From Sapria himalayana (lineage: Eukaryota > Streptophyta > Magnoliopsida > Malpighiales > Rafflesiaceae): a DNA stretch of 64,000 nucleotides. Below the pieces are notes generated by a model. That model was not told where the DNA came from. It did not search any database and saw nothing but the letters and a program-made list of their open reading frames with translations. Where the stretch lies: contig JAREIK010002985.1 of the NCBI GenBank assembly GCA_029783825.1, forward strand, positions 351,501 through 415,500, in the 5' to 3' direction. Below are positions 10,581-24,020 of the stretch, in pieces (within the stretch, counting starts at the first letter, position 1; each line of letters opens with the position of its first letter). A program made the position numbers and the translations under genes.

Positions 10581-12351
10581 AAAATCAGTGAAATTGGGTG
10601 TTGAGTACATCTCATTAATCCCTACTAGAGAGCGATCAAAAGATTAAAATTAAAAGGATCGACTACAGAATAATTTAGCTCATTGTTTAAATCATATATA
10701 ATCTGAGCAAGTTATGTATGTATCATCCTCCCAATATAGGTCATAAGTCTTGGGTGGTCAAGTCTCCTAATTTCAAGCCCAACATAAATCCGAGCTAGAG
10801 TAGACTCATAAGCTAATGTGTCTTCTAAACTCGAAGAAGATTTTCTCTCCTAAGGAATCTATCTCTCTCTAAATTAAACAAGATTTATAATTATTGGTAC
10901 ATATGATAATTTTAGAGGAGAATCATTAATATAAAAATTAAGTTTAGATGTAACAGATGGATAACTCTCTATCCTAGCTAAAGGTCTAAGTGGAACTAAT
11001 AAAAAGTAAGAAACAATAATAAGTCTAGATGTATATTCTATCCTCTTATTTTTTCTAGGCTCATTAAAAAAAATATTAATATTTACTAAAATTATATTAA
11101 TCTCTGATATAAAATATTTGTTCCCTCATTGACTATTAGAATATCCAAAAAGAATATATCTCAAAGTCATGGGTGACAACTTATCTCATCATAAGGAGTG
11201 ATTGTGGACAAAACAAGCATTACCAAAAACTTTGAAGTAAGCTCAATAATTTTTCTTCAGGATACAAAATTTGAAAAGATACAAACGATAAAAATACACA
11301 AGAAAATATCTAGTTGATGAGATATTTTTCAGTTGAGACCATATCTCTCCAAAAAATACTTCGAAACACTCTTTTCAAATAAGAATATTGTATCTATCTA
11401 AACTAATATTTATTCTTCTTTTTAACAATTTTATTAAGTAAGAGTGTATTAGAAAAAGAAGTATATAATATAATTTCATAATCCATAAAGTATATATTGA
11501 ATCTGACTAACATGTATTCTAATACAGTGTTACTCTTTATTTTTTTAAATATTTTTATCAGAATAATTTCTTATTAATTTAGGAAATATCGAAAAAATAG
11601 AATACACAAAATCATCTATCACAAAAATAAAATACCACATATATCGTGAACAGTCACCAATAAAAATAATTAAGTACCTAAGGCTCACATTGGTTGCATC
11701 TTTATTAGATACTCATATATCTGAGTGTATCAAGAAAGATGGCCGATGAATTCTTACTCACACCAAGCTTACAAATAAAAAAAAAAAAAGTTATATCACA
11801 TTTTCCTAAATGAAAAATCTCGCACAGTAGGATAGAAATATCTTTATGACTAGGATATAAAATTCTCAATTTAACAAGTAATTAATTATCAAGTTGAAAA
11901 TGCACAAATAAAATATCCATCACACTCATATATCTAAGTAAATCTTATCATAATAAAGAAGAAATATAACCCATCCTACTTAATCTCATATGAAATATTC
12001 CTCAAAAATTTTGTGACCCTACAGACAAACATTAATAAACAAAAATTAAATCAAAATTGAATTAACTTAGAAGTCAATTCACTGAAAGCATTTTGATGAA
12101 ATATTCTAGAATAATCATAGCATAATGAAAAAATAAAAAATTAACTTAAATACTATTATATCCAATAATTTTAAATATTTTTTTATTAATTAGTAATAGC
12201 TCCCGTATTGACAATCCAACAGTCTAAATAGTAAGTACAAATAACAAAATTAGTAATATTTAATAAAGAAAAATATATACTATTAACTTAAAATAAATTT
12301 TATATACTCCCCTATAGTAAATAATATGATAGATTAATTTTGTGAGAACTA

Positions 12352-12552
12352 TCAGATAATTTTGATAGTCAGTTTGCATCTCTCAATATTATATAAAATT
12401 CTCAATCTCTTCTCTAAAAATAATATTAATACCTTACAACTATCTCTAGTGTGAACTATTATCCTACAGTGAGCACACCAAACTAAGGCTCGGTTGCCTC
12501 TATCTCTGCTGCAACAATATTTTTTCATACTCAATACATAATCCATAATCAA
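12352..12552 (-). pseudogene. Copia gag fragment with a complete CCHC zinc knuckle
   Basis: A 66-codon frame on the minus strand contains CAHCRIIVHTRDSC (residues 26-39, plus coordinates 12436-12477). This is a perfect CX2CX4HX4C knuckle, the RNA-binding motif of retroelement gag proteins, and the HTRDSC portion matches the common plant Copia form HT.D.C. The upstream part of gag is lost to stops. It lies about 0.9 kb upstream (in element sense) of the integrase remains of the same relic, as expected. Confidence 0.7.
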
Positions 12553-12602
12553 AATAAACTAAATTATGATTTCTCCAAATCCTTATTTCTAACCAAGTTT
12601 GA

Positions 12603-12880
12603 TGCTTCTGATTTATATTTTCTACCTATATTTGGGTTTTCCAAAAAAATCATATTTTCTGTCAAAAATTAGTTGCCTCGAATTATGATTTCTTCCCGAA
12701 TCTGATGCCCCGAAATGAGGGTTTCAACGGACAAAAAATTGATTGTCCAATATTAGAGTTTCTACATGAATCTACTGCCCAAAAGTTAGGGTTTCATAGG
12801 CCCAAAAAATGGTTGCCCCAAATTATGACTTCTGCCCGGATCTATTTCCCCAAAAGTAGGATTTTAATTAAAAAGTAAAT
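12603..12880. repeat. 70-bp imperfect tandem repeat (about 3-4 units)
   Basis: Units starting at 12673, 12743 and 12813 have an exact 70-nt spacing. They share TTGCCCCAAATTATGA, TCTGCCC, a CCCCAAAAGTAGGGTTT-like run and a poly-A-rich end. A more eroded unit may precede at about 12603. The array sits in what would be the untranslated leader of Copia relic 1. Confidence 0.75.
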
Positions 12881-12899
12881 TTTAATAAATATAGAGTTA

Positions 12900-13880
12900 G
12901 GTGCTTGTTTAATAAATATAAAGTTTAAGGGCTTGATTAATATCTACATAATTAAACTTTAATAAACTTTCCCACCCCATTCAAATCTATAAAATTCTAG
13001 TGATTATTATTATTATATAATTCCATATTTACCCTTGTTCTTAGTGTAAGTGAATTGTATTGGTGGCCTAACACACACAGGTGGCAACGTGCAATTGCTC
13101 AACAATCATTTTGCGTCTTTGAAAAAGCATTTTAGGCAAACTCCTATAGAGTCACATCATTGACCACTTTCTAAATTATTAAAAATATCATTTGAAAAAA
13201 TAAACTCGATATTATTCATTAGAAGAAATAAAATTATATCGATTTTAGCACAAAATACGTAAAACAATATTTTTTTTTTGAATCTGCCTCGACAAAAATT
13301 TGTATTTAGTTTTAGCAAAAAAGAAATTGAATAATAAAATACGTGAAATGTCATATTTTCTTGATTTTAAAAGTAAAATAACTCAAAGATGGAACTTTTT
13401 AATACTAATCAAAGTGTGATTGTCAAAAAAAAAAACTTAGTACTAAGATAAGTCCTATAAAGAGTCAAAAAAATTATGTATAATAGGAGATTGAATGCCT
13501 CTAATCCACGATTATAAGACTTAATATATCATTAGTATGAGAGTTCCTACTAGGTATCAAACATATCCTAAAGAATCTCATATTAATATCATTAAAAAAG
13601 ATTATTTAAGCACAAAGCTAATATATTTTTTTAGGGTTTGAGCTTTGTCATCCATTTGACTCATTCAAATATTTCATGTTACATCTATGCTAATTGAACA
13701 AAAAAAAATTGATAACAAAAAAATATCTTCAATAAATATCTTTTTTAAAAAAGTTACCATCTTTTCTCAAATAAGTTATAACCTATAAGTTATAACATTT
13801 TAAAAAAAATTACACAAATACTTGAACATATCAGATTTCATTAGAATTTCAAAATTAAATGTATTTGTACAAAAATAATA
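12900..13880. other. AT-rich DNA, nothing recognised
   Basis: No gene, element end or clear repeat. The minus-strand 65-codon frame at 13157-13354 is low-complexity and without motif. Confidence 0.4.
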
Positions 13881-13884
13881 TTAA

Positions 13885-14115
13885 AATTACAAATCACCTG
13901 AAAAATTATTGTATTGCATAAATATGTTGGAGGTCAAGTATTTGTATTATGCTAAGTGCATTCGTCCATGAATGATATGTCTCAAATTCGAGACTCATCA
14001 AATACAGCTTTTTCAATTTTAGGAGGTAAGACTGTCAAGCTATTAACTTTCTCAAACTTCACAATAAGACTATCAAAATATTAATTTCTTTCATCTTCAT
14101 AACATTTCAAAGGAG
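13885..14115 (+). repeat. SINE-like dispersed repeat, family D copy 1
   Basis: It shares with four other places (23640-23850, 24466-24690, 51770-51965, 53490-53670) a head with TATTGCAT and AAGTATTTG. A segment of the form TCTCAAATTCGAGACTCATC follows (B-box-like, TTCGAGAC), then a 3' part with TCAAGCTATTAACTTTCTC. The tRNA-like B box and the shared tail suggest an old SINE family. Confidence 0.5.
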
Positions 14116-15995
14116 ACTCTCTATAAGGACTATTGCAACCAAATCTCAAGGGTGCTCTTGCATGTAAATTAGAGGTAGGAGAATGTCTGAAATGCACAAA
14201 GAAATATGTGGTTGTGGATGGTGTAGTTAATCTCATCATTGAAGTCTAGTATATAAAATACATTGATGCTATAAAGTTTCTCTCTTTATAGTACTAGACC
14301 ACATCCTATTATTCCTTGCCCCTTGGTACTTCACATTCGGCATTGTTCTCCTTTGTTTCCCTTGTCATGTTCACAATCTTAATATTCATTTGCTCAATGC
14401 CAAATCTTGCTCACCATGATGAAATCTATTGATATTGGATCGTGTAAGTAGAGATCCAAGCACATGGGTCAACCACTACTCTATGGTAGTTACGACGAGA
14501 TCATGATTATCAACAGCATCCTTCTTGGCTAGAAATAGACCGATGTGCACCAAGCAATTGAAAATAATCTCTAGAGTTATCTATTTCCAAACGGCTAGAG
14601 ATCACTTCATGGTTATTAGCTGATCAACCTTGAAATTGTTCGCATCACGATAATCTCGAACAACATTACTCTACATGTGAAAGTAGTTGTTGGATCTTTT
14701 AAAAACATATATGATGCAAACATCCATCAATTGAATTCGTGAAGTAGTGTTTGGTGGCAACATCATCTCTCAAAAATTAGGAAGCTCAATGTTATCAAGG
14801 AGTCGGATTTGAAGCCTTTGTTGTGAGCCAAATTATAGTTTCAACAGTACTAGTTTTAGGGAAAGCCAAAAAGGGAAGAGATGCAGAAGAGAAGAATAAA
14901 TAAAAAAAATATTAATTAAAAAAAGTCAAGATGAACTATATATATATATATATATATATATATGATTTGGGCCACCGCATATCTAGTAGTCTCAAACAAT
15001 AAAAAATAAAAAAATAAAAATAAATCTCAACTAATAATGATGCAATTCGTATCTTTATTTCATCATTGAACTTTTGAAACCATTCTAAATATGACATCAG
15101 TCATCCGTGCTTTTATATTGTTGCGATAGTAGAATCAAAGGTTTACTAGTCTTCTTGTTGAAACGGCGAGGCTTCAAGTTATCGCCGATGATAAATGATG
15201 CTAGCTTGTGTGATACATCAACATAGGTTGTGAAAGTGAATGCTATCTTAGTATTGTTCTATTTCCTACCATCACCTTGTCGTAGTGCACTTGAGACAAA
15301 CCATGCAATAGAAAAATCATGTAGCACAACCAAAAGTTAGCAATAATATTAGAACTAAATGTTGCAAATATGAATCTTATTGTACTGATATCATCCATGT
15401 TGTAGATATTGCATGGAACATATTGTGCAATGAGACAATAGAGCTTATGTAAAATTGTCATCTTAAATGATGTTGAACTCTTGGACAGGCTTGCACACCT
15501 TTACTTTGATTAACTTGTTGAAGATAAGTAGCCTATTGTCATGACACTACAAAACCCAATTAGATAACGCATCTTCAAACTGAGAAAAGATGACCGTCCA
15601 AAATTGTTTGGCATGAAAAGCTCTATACAAAGCACCTCAAATTGATAATGCTTCTTAAGCATCTTTGCATAGAAAAACTAAAAAAATCTCAATCAACAAT
15701 TATGCTTTTGCAATGATTACATACAGTATCACCATATCCTATCTTTTGGATCATTCTTGCATATATTTAAGTTATAATAGTATTGCAATAGAGTAATTTC
15801 CAATAAGTTCAATGCCATTGATCTTTTAACTATACTTTTATTATGACTCACACATGTTGTTTCCCATCGGTTGCGGGTAATCATGTCCACTATGCTTACC
15901 AATGGGCTAAAGTATAAGTACGAAGTGAAATACCCGCCTATGCCCCAAACAAACCTTGTTGCATGCACCATATATGAGTTCAATATGCCAACAAG
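14116..15995 (-). other. Decayed, formerly coding-like sequence, probably a transposable element
   Basis: This stretch is less AT-rich than its surroundings. The minus strand shows scattered protein-like pieces: 15729-15983 (MITRNRWETTCVSHNKSIVK, then RSMALNLLEITLLQYYYN) and 15500-15720 (FHAKQFWTVIFSQFEDALSN). The order and composition are reminiscent of the C-terminal half of a Mutator-like transposase, but I could not confirm any signature motif such as the zinc-binding region. An (AT)n run occurs at 14938-14962. Not assigned. Confidence 0.3.
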
Positions 15996-16044
15996 ACCAC
16001 TAGTGTGTCATTTGTACTTGTGGTAAAGTTCTTGATTTCGTGTG

Positions 16045-16255
16045 GCCGACATAGAGATGTCAAGTATGTCATGCAGCCCGGAAACGGCACAAGACATGAC
16101 CCAATTGAGTCATGCCTGGCTAGCATTGCACAGTCCAGAACCATGCCGGGACCTAGGTCATTCTTACCCGAGGCATGGCTCATGCCGTGCTGGGCAAGAT
16201 GCTATCATGCCTCGTGTCGAGCCAGGCATGGGTCACTGAGACCCTAGACCATGCC
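16045..16255. repeat. Eroded family A fragment
   Basis: A left-end-like GAGATGTCAAGTATG near 16050 is followed by 200 bp of CATGCC/GGCACAAG motifs characteristic of family A after C-to-T decay. No right end or target duplication could be assigned. Confidence 0.5.
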
Positions 16256-16401
16256 TATAAAAAAACTAGAGTATTTTATTTTGAAATGTTGTACCCGCCA
16301 TGTCTAAGTGGTGGGTTTTTAAAAATTTTATTTAAACCTAATCCGGCATGATCCGAGATGACTAGGCATGGCAGGCACGAGTCTACCTAGAATCATGTAG
16401 G

Positions 16402-16784
16402 TAGAGGTGTCGAATAGGCCGGGCCGGACCGGCTCGAATTTTTTGGGCACGAGCGTGCCGCCGTGCCCTGGTCTGACACGGTTTAAAATAACTGGGCCCG
16501 GCACGGCCCCGCAGGCACGACGGGCCATGCCGTGCCTTGCCTGGCCCGCTAGGGCTTGCCTGTCCGAGCGGTTCGAGATACGGGGGACCGCGGGTCGGAT
16601 CGAATCAGATCCCGACCCGCGTTCTTTTTTTGCGGGAGGGGCATCGTGGGGTCGGGCTCACGGGACACCCGGCACGGGACAAACCCGTGCCGGTGTGCCA
16701 TGCCGCGGGCCGAACCATGCCGGGCCGGGCACGGCACGGCTCGTGCCTAACCCGGGCACGGCACGGGCCTGGTTGACACCTCTA
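16402..16784. mobile_element. Family A hAT-type element
   Basis: A 383-bp GC-rich element with ends TAGAGGTGTCGAATAGGCC and GGCCTGGTTGACACCTCTA. Flanks CATGTAGG (16394-16401) and CATGCAGA (16785-16792) agree at 6 of 8 positions, an eroded duplication. The centre has the family's GACCGCGGGTCGG and GCGGGAGGGGC motifs. Confidence 0.78.
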
Positions 16785-16799
16785 CATGCAGATCATATC

Positions 16800-18375
16800 T
16801 TGGCAATGGAAGACTAAGAGTAATGTTGTCTGCATACTAAAATCATGATTGACTCATGGAACAAAAATAATATGGAACATAAATGATAATTTAGATTTGT
16901 ACTTACAAATCATCAACTTCTGCTTATTAATGAGCCTAATGAATATCATCACCTGCAAGTGGTGAGAAATAGCGTATGTCAATCATTATAAAAAATAGCT
17001 AAAAACAACTTTATTATATTAATATTCTATCATAGGTATATTGAAGAATAATCCAACAAGTATGACAAGGTAACACTGCACATGATAACATGTAGCATGT
17101 TGTGATAATATCAACCCTACTTGGTAAATAGAAAAAAATAAATAAATAAATAATTATTATTTCTTATGGAAAGATATGCTCCTTACTATATACTTGAGAG
17201 GCCCAAAAAAACTAATGAGGGGTCATTTATATTCGTGGTCAATTTTATGCTATTGGGTTGTCGGCTCATGCACAGGATCTTCGAGCTTCCTATTAGACTC
17301 AAAGAATATATTATAATTTTACATAACTTATTTATTAAACTCAACTTGTAGTCATATATTATGAGTGGCAGTCTTCTGCTAAGTTATAATACATAATAAA
17401 TTATAGTCAAACTCACCATCTAGTTATGTAATATATTTGAAGATGACTATATTTTGTTGCTTAAATGAATATGCAATATATTTGAGTTTCTCTCTCCGCT
17501 AAAGTCAAACATATAGTCTCTAATAATTATAACTAATGTTTATGGACAAAATAATTAATTAAAAATTATTATATGAGCAATAAATCATGATAATATTTTT
17601 TGATAATAATAGTGTGATCATTATTTTCAAAAATTTTGTTTGTTATAATAAAATTAAGATATATTGAGATAAGACAGAAGCATATTCCAAAAAAAAAAAT
17701 CAATTATAAATATTTTTACTATATTTTTAAGATTAAATCACTTGAAAAGTCATTGGAATAAAGAATACCAAAGTAAACTATTTTAGACCTTATCGATGAC
17801 CACTTTAAAGCATATTTATAATTTGTATTACAGAGTTAGATATTTTCATTTTGGCTTATTTGTTTTTGTTGTAAATAAGAAAAGATCAACTTGAAGGCTC
17901 ACGAGTCAAAAAAATAATATGAAGTATGATACACATGTTCTTATTTTTTAAAAAAATGTTTATTTTAAAAAAATATTTATTATTATTATTATGAAGAAAA
18001 TAAAAAAATTATTTACAAATATTACTGTAAAGAAATAATTAGTGATTCTCTCATCAAAATTTTATACTTAATGTATTATTTATCTTTCTATTTTCATTAA
18101 ACATGGCATATCATAAAGGAAGTATGCATCAGAAAATAAAAATAAAAACATTAAATAAAAAATTATATATTTTTTGATTGAAAAAAATAAAAATTCATTC
18201 CTTTAGATAATCCTTTGATTTTTACTTCATAATTTATTTTATGTTTATAAGTATGCTTTGAAATAATGAATTAGTTTAGTATTATGGCCCTCTACCCCAT
18301 GATTATCCCTCTAATTTAGATATTATTAAAATAATATAAATATTTACACACACACACACACACACACACGTTATG
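16800..18375. other. AT-rich DNA with an (AC)n microsatellite, nothing else recognised
   Basis: An (AC)n run occupies about 18343-18369. The 61-codon frame at 17166-17351 has no motif and ordinary AT-rich composition. Confidence 0.45.
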
Positions 18376-19584
18376 CACTATTAGATTAAGAAACTAATTT
18401 AATAAATATATACTAAAATAAAACAATAACACTCAATAAAAAATAATATGTAGCTTAATATTTTATATAATGAGAAAATATAATTAGAATAAACCACAAG
18501 TTGGGTGCACCCATCAAGAATATTAAAAATAAAAATATAATAACATAATATTATCATGATAATAAAATAAAAACATAATAGCCCATATTAAACTTTTGCA
18601 TATAAGCTTACGACACCAACTTTGAGAAAAAAAAAAGTATGTTGAGATCTTTTCAAAACATTCATTAAGATGCCCGCATGTTTTCCTGCTGTCTAAATAT
18701 ATATTGTACTAATTGTCTCATCCTGAATCTTATCTTTTAGAAAGAAATAGACTCTATGTACTTCAACCGCTCATGAAATATCATATTATAAATTATATGC
18801 CTTGATATGTGACTGTCACAGTAAATAGCAATAAGAAAAGAGAATACATATTCAATATCCTAAAGAAGATGATATATTCAAATCTCATATAAACTGTCGT
18901 CATTACTCTAAAATTTGTCTTCATGTTGAATCTCGAAATAATTATTTATTTCTTATTTTTCTATAAGACATTATTACATCAAAAAAAATACAAAATTATA
19001 GTATAGATTTTCTTTCAGTGCATGATGATGCCTAACTCGAATATTAACATCAAGCTAACTACAAATATCAATGATCCATAAAATAGATCTCAAATCTTAG
19101 AAATTTTTTTACATACCTTAATACGAAAAGATTTATGTTAAGTAATCTTGCCAATGAAAATCTAATAAAAGACTAATTAAACTAATTGTGTAAATTATAT
19201 CCGATCTGATCATGATTAAATTATTAAACTTTTCTATGATTTTTATAAATAATAGAATTAACTAAAAAATCATATTGAATGCGAAGTCAGTACCTAAATA
19301 AAAAAAAACATATCAGCTAGAGTACAACCTAAAAAACCAATATTTGCAAAAGATTAAGTAAATATCTCTTCTATGACATTTGACAATATGATATCTCTCA
19401 TATAATAAGTCACCTCTATGGCATAGAGTCTATGCTAAAAAAATATCAAATATGACACTTCCAAATAACTCATCTTAAACTATGTTTGAAGGTATAATTA
19501 TGTTTGATGATTTCTAACTCATTATTTATCATAATCATAATATCATTCACAAAATAATCATAAAAAATAATTACTATCAAGGCT

Positions 19585-19815
19585 ATAGGTGTCAAGTGAG
19601 TCGAGTGGCCTAAGTATGTCACAATGCATCAAGCACGGCCCAAAATAACCATGCCAAGCCTAGCACGATCTAAAACCATGTCTAGTCTATTGTCGTGCTG
19701 GCCCATAGCATAGCTAGTACAGTGATGGGTTGGGTCCAACTATGTCTCATGTCGAGTCAAACACAACACAAGTGAGAGGCAAGATGGTATAGTCCAAGCA
19801 AGGCACGTGTTTTTT
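19585..19815. repeat. Eroded family A fragment inside Copia relic 2
   Basis: TATAGGTGTCAAGTGAGTCG marks a decayed left end, followed by GGCCCAAAATAACCATGCC-type sequence. It shows that family A was mobile after this Copia element inserted. Confidence 0.55.
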
Positions 19816-20003
19816 TAAAAAAATCCCTCCTACCTCCTCCCCTCACTTGTTACACTAAATGTAATAGTTGGCGAACAACGACAATGATAGTTTATTAGTT
19901 TGTTATAATTTATAAAATTTTAAATTATATTTTTTTAAATTTAGAACAATAAAATAAATGATAAATTATAATTTTAATAATAATTATTTTAACCTAAATA
20001 TAG

Positions 20004-20004
<1 letters not shown>

Positions 20005-20038
<34 letters not shown>
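20005..20038. repeat. (AAT)n microsatellite
   Basis: About eleven AAT/TAA units in a row inside Copia relic 2. They encode the poly-N run of a spurious short frame. Confidence 0.9.
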
Positions 20039-20194
20039 TCGACTGAAAGATCTGAGACCGAAACTAATTTTTTTCCAATGACCTCAACTCATTTTCCTAA
20101 AGACATAAAATTATGTAAACTTCAATCTTTTAGAATCATTTTAACATAATAAAAATTAAAAATTCTAGAAATACTGAACATTATAGTGCATATA

Positions 20195-20196
<2 letters not shown>

Positions 20197-20234
<38 letters not shown>
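20197..20234. repeat. (AT)19 microsatellite
   Basis: An uninterrupted alternating AT run of 38 nt. Confidence 0.9.
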
Positions 20235-20237
<3 letters not shown>

Positions 20238-22657
20238 TACTAGTAGCACTGAGTATCTTAAGAGGCACATCAATCAATACACTAAAAAACATAATGTATT
20301 AAATCTCAGACAAACCTAACTAAATAGTAAAACCTTTAATATTAGATTAACTTAAATTTTATTAATATCTTTCATTTACAACAATGACTTTGATAGGGAT
20401 GATATTGTCAAATTAATTACTATCATAGGTCTTTCGATTAAATTTGTTAAAGATTTTAAAATAATTAGTATTATGCAAACCTACTTCTAAGCTATTTATC
20501 ATAAAATTTTAGGTCTAGTAATATGAATGACATAATAAAATATTATAAATTAAAAAATAATTAATAATTAATACATTTATAATATATAATAGAATGATAT
20601 CTATCATATCTAATATCTAGACTAATCATGATTATAAATCATTCATATATCTTAGAGTCAACTTTTTCAATTCTAAGAAAAAAATTAATAAAATATTTCA
20701 TTCATATGTCTAAATGAAATATTTCTATTCAAGAAACATCATTTTCTCTAGAGTCAATCTGATCTAAATTTATTTGTATATTTGATAATTTTATGAGAAT
20801 AATATTATATTGAGTATTAACATTTTCAAATATAGCCAATGAATGATATTCTCCAATAATTGATGATCCAAACAAGTCCACAAGCATATAAAAGAAAAGA
20901 AAGGTAATAAATTTATGGCAAAATGTTAATTCTTATTTTTTTCTGAACTCAATAAAAATTGAGTCATCAAAAAAAAATATTTGTACATAATAAAAATCTA
21001 TCCAAAATCTCTTTAGTTACCAAGTATCTGAGGAAAATACATCTTAATATCTTAGATTATAATTTGTAATGTCTTTAAGAATGATCGATGCAAAAAATAT
21101 ATATCCAAAATCTCCTGAGGTAGATTACATAGCCTATCTCCAAAAATAGAATCTTAAAGATATACAATAAGAAATGATTAAAGATGATATTTAATTGATA
21201 AGTTAGATTACAAATAAAACTATATTTTCCCAAGAATATTTTAGAATATGATTTAAGTAAGAATAGTTAAGTCGTATCAATTAAATATTTATTCTTCTTT
21301 TTAATAATTTCATTCTATTAGAATTTGCTAGTACAAGAAATCCAATATATAATATCATAATTTATATAATAAGTATTAAATAAGTTTGATATGTGTTCGA
21401 ATACTATGTTATTCCTTAATTTTTAATATTTTTATCGAATTGAATTTTTATTATTTTATAAAAAATCTAAAAAAAAAAAAATTATATGATCTATGATCTG
21501 TTACAAAAATAATATATCCATATATATCTAGGGTGTCATCAATAAAAATAATTAGATACCTAAATTTCTCTATGATTATATCTCTACGAATCCTCATATA
21601 TCTGAATATATCGAATCAAATAAATTCATATTCAAACTATAATAACATGTAGGATAGCAATTGAGAAGCTTTCCTAACAAGTATTCCTCATACTTTCATG
21701 TCAAAATATCCTAAAAACTAAAATAAAATATTTTTTATTTTGTCAACAATAAGCGACTAAGCTAAGAATACATAAATAACATGTTCAAAATATTTAAATA
21801 TCTTAAAAAAATCTTACCATTGAAAACATAACATATAATCTAGCACTCTCAATCCCATAAAAAAAATTATCAAATTATTCCAATCTTGCAAATAAATATC
21901 AATGAAATAAATACAAAATCAAGATCGAATTATCTAAAAAGACAAATCATCGAGAATAACTAATAGGACAATCATAAATAAATATAATAAATAAAAATAA
22001 CAAGAATTCAACTAAATAGTATCGTACCCAAAATTTTTTAAATATTTATCATTTAATATAGAAAATATAATATAATTATCAGTTATGTGAATGTTTTCTC
22101 ATTCATTGATAATCAATGAATCTAAATTAAGAGTATGAGTAAAATAACTAATAATAATTAACAGAAAAAAAGAATTTATTACTATTTTAGAAAAGAATTT
22201 TATATACTCCTCTTTAGTAAGTGTCATTGTGGATAAACAGTATAAAAACTCTTGAATGACTCTTATAATCAACATATCTCTCACTAGTGCATAATATTCT
22301 AATCATCTACATCGAAAGTAATATCTAGCAATTATTTCTAGTATGTCATATCCTCTTATTATAAGTATATTAGAGTATGACTCTTCTACAATCACACCTA
22401 CTATGATAATCCTAACAAATTCTTCCAAAATAAAATAAAATATACTAAACCCGAATTAGAATTTACTCTCCCTCTTTTTTTATTTCTGCCAAGAAAAAGA
22501 AAATCAATTAGAAATTGTGCCTCATGCCACCATGTTCACCACTATGTGCCTCTTCTCAATTCAGTAGCACAATCACCTGCCGCAATGCGCAGCATGCACT
22601 TAATGTGTGCCAGTTGTATGCTCACCTACTTGGCACCTATGCGCCCGCTATGTGCAC

Positions 22658-22741
22658 GCCACCATCCTCGCCCCGCCATGAGCATGCCACCATCCTCGCC
22701 CCGCCATGAGCATGCCACCACCCTCACCCTGCCATGAGCAT
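22658..22741. repeat. 28-bp tandem repeat, 3 units
   Basis: Units start at 22658, 22686 and 22714, each based on GCCACCATCCTCGCCCCGCC followed by ATGAGCAT. It lies in the leader region of Copia relic 2, close to its primer binding site, and is GC-rich in an AT-rich context. Confidence 0.88.
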
Positions 22742-23516
22742 GCATGTTGCTTACTGTTGTGCGCAATTATTTTAAAATAGTACACACACACACACATTAT
22801 GCTGGTACAACACATATACTTTCTAAGATTTCAAACCTCACATTGATACCATATTGAACATTACAAACATAAACTATAATAAAATAATAGCACACTAAGA
22901 AATAATATACAACTCAAACAATTATATAATAGATTAATATAATTAAGACAACTCACGAATTTAGTATTTTTATCAAGAATATATAAAATAAAAATAAAAT
23001 AAAATAAAACTACAACAATAATAAAATAAGAAAATATATTTGTTATGGGATATCTATTAGAATATAAAGAAAAAATAGTTCTCTCCAAGAATATTCTTGC
23101 CCTAGACTAGAGATGAATCATATCATTGAGGTAAGATATAAAAAAGCAAATGACATGTGGTTGTTCAAAGAGAGACGAAAAATATTTTATTAGCAGTTGA
23201 GATATTCCTTTAAAAAAGAGGAGGAAAGAAAATTCATTTTCATAAAAAAAGCTATTTTGATGTCATAAAAATCTAATAAAAATAAAAATAAAAATAAAAA
23301 GCTAATAATGAGTGGGCGGATAAATATTCAACATGATGTCATAGCATATCCTATTCCAAAAATATTATAGGATGATAAACCAGAGCATTATATACCAATA
23401 TATGCATTAATCATTATTCTTGTTAGTGACTTTACTTTTAAATTCTACTAATAAATAAGAGATATAATTTAAGAATTAAATTATTATAAAAAATAGATAG
23501 CAATGATATCAAATAT

Positions 23517-23534
23517 ACACACACACACACATAC

Positions 23535-23575
<41 letters not shown>
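23517..23575. repeat. (AC)n-(AT)n-(GT)n compound microsatellite
   Basis: About 7 AC units, then an AT core, then about 14 GT units. The two outer tracts are complementary, so the strand can fold into a long hairpin. Confidence 0.9.
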
Positions 23576-23576
<1 letters not shown>

Positions 23577-23639
23577 TTTTTTTATTCAATTAAATGACTT
23601 TGAATATTTTTGTTAATCTTGACTTATTATTGATTTGAA

Positions 23640-23850
23640 TATATCGTACAAATTTGTCATTATAACCTAGGAAATCCTCATGTTGTATTTATTTATTACA
23701 GATCAAGTATTGGGGTGATGACAAATGTCTTCGTTAAAGAGTAGTAAATCTCGAATTTGAGACTCATCATATGTAGTATTTCTTATTTTTTAAGATAAAA
23801 TTACCAAGATATTAACCTCTCAAATATCACACAATAAACATGATTATTAT
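23640..23850 (+). repeat. SINE-like dispersed repeat, family D copy 2
   Basis: Contains AAGTATTGGGGTGATGAC, the B-box-like CTCGAATTTGAGACTCATC, and the 3' part ACCAAGATATTAACCTCTC shared with the other family D copies. It lies just beyond the 5' LTR of Copia relic 2. Confidence 0.5.
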
Positions 23851-24020
23851 GCACTAGATACAATTTTCACATAATTGAGACTTGTTTCCATAAATACAAA
23901 TGAAAAAAAAAACAAGAAAAAAAAATTAGTTTAACAATCTAGGAAGTTAGGGCACAATAGATAAGTAAAGTTGACTCATTTTTTGAGATTTTAATATTGA
24001 TTGACCAAATAGATTGCACT

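Larger units (their letters stand above)
9330..12900 (-). mobile_element. Copia retrotransposon relic 1 (minus strand)
   Basis: Landmarks appear in the order expected for a minus-strand Copia element. The gag zinc knuckle is at 12436-12477. Integrase C-terminal pieces lie at about 11090-11600 (SIFWRDMVSTEKYLIN, KVFGNACFVHNHS, DKLSPMTLRYILFGYSNSQ). A reverse transcriptase piece GVDYQNNFS (consensus GVDYQETFA) is near 10262-10290. RNase H sits at about 9330-9520 (YSNSSWTLTYTERMYMTNFC with IFFGNNIIFLEK). Stops and frameshifts occur throughout, many explainable as C-to-T or G-to-A changes. LTR borders were not found. Confidence 0.75.
18380..23090 (-). mobile_element. Copia retrotransposon relic 2 (minus strand), near full length
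   Basis: Similar sequences at about 18380-18600 and 22855-23090 are the probable 3' and 5' LTRs. Both hold ATCAAGAATAT followed by an AAAATAAAAATAAAA stretch. Just inside the 5' LTR, 22840-22851 in reverse reads TGGTATCAATGT, close to the Copia primer binding site TGGTATCAGAGC. RNase H remains lie at about 18900-19110 (ASSCTERKSIL, FCIFFDVIMSYRKIRNK). An integrase-like region at 21150-21400 aligns with that of relic 1. A degenerate zinc knuckle (HTRNNC) is near 22335-22380. A family A remnant (19585-19815) is inserted. Confidence 0.65.

Noticed and set aside
16328..16817. ORFs up to 136 codons on both strands
   Set aside because: Same cause as other family A copies. Frames on opposite strands overlap and none has a domain.
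22515..22737. Two overlapping 63-64 codon plus-strand ORFs rich in Pro, His and Met
   Set aside because: They arise from the 28-bp tandem repeat in the Copia leader. Both frames are open only because of the repeat.
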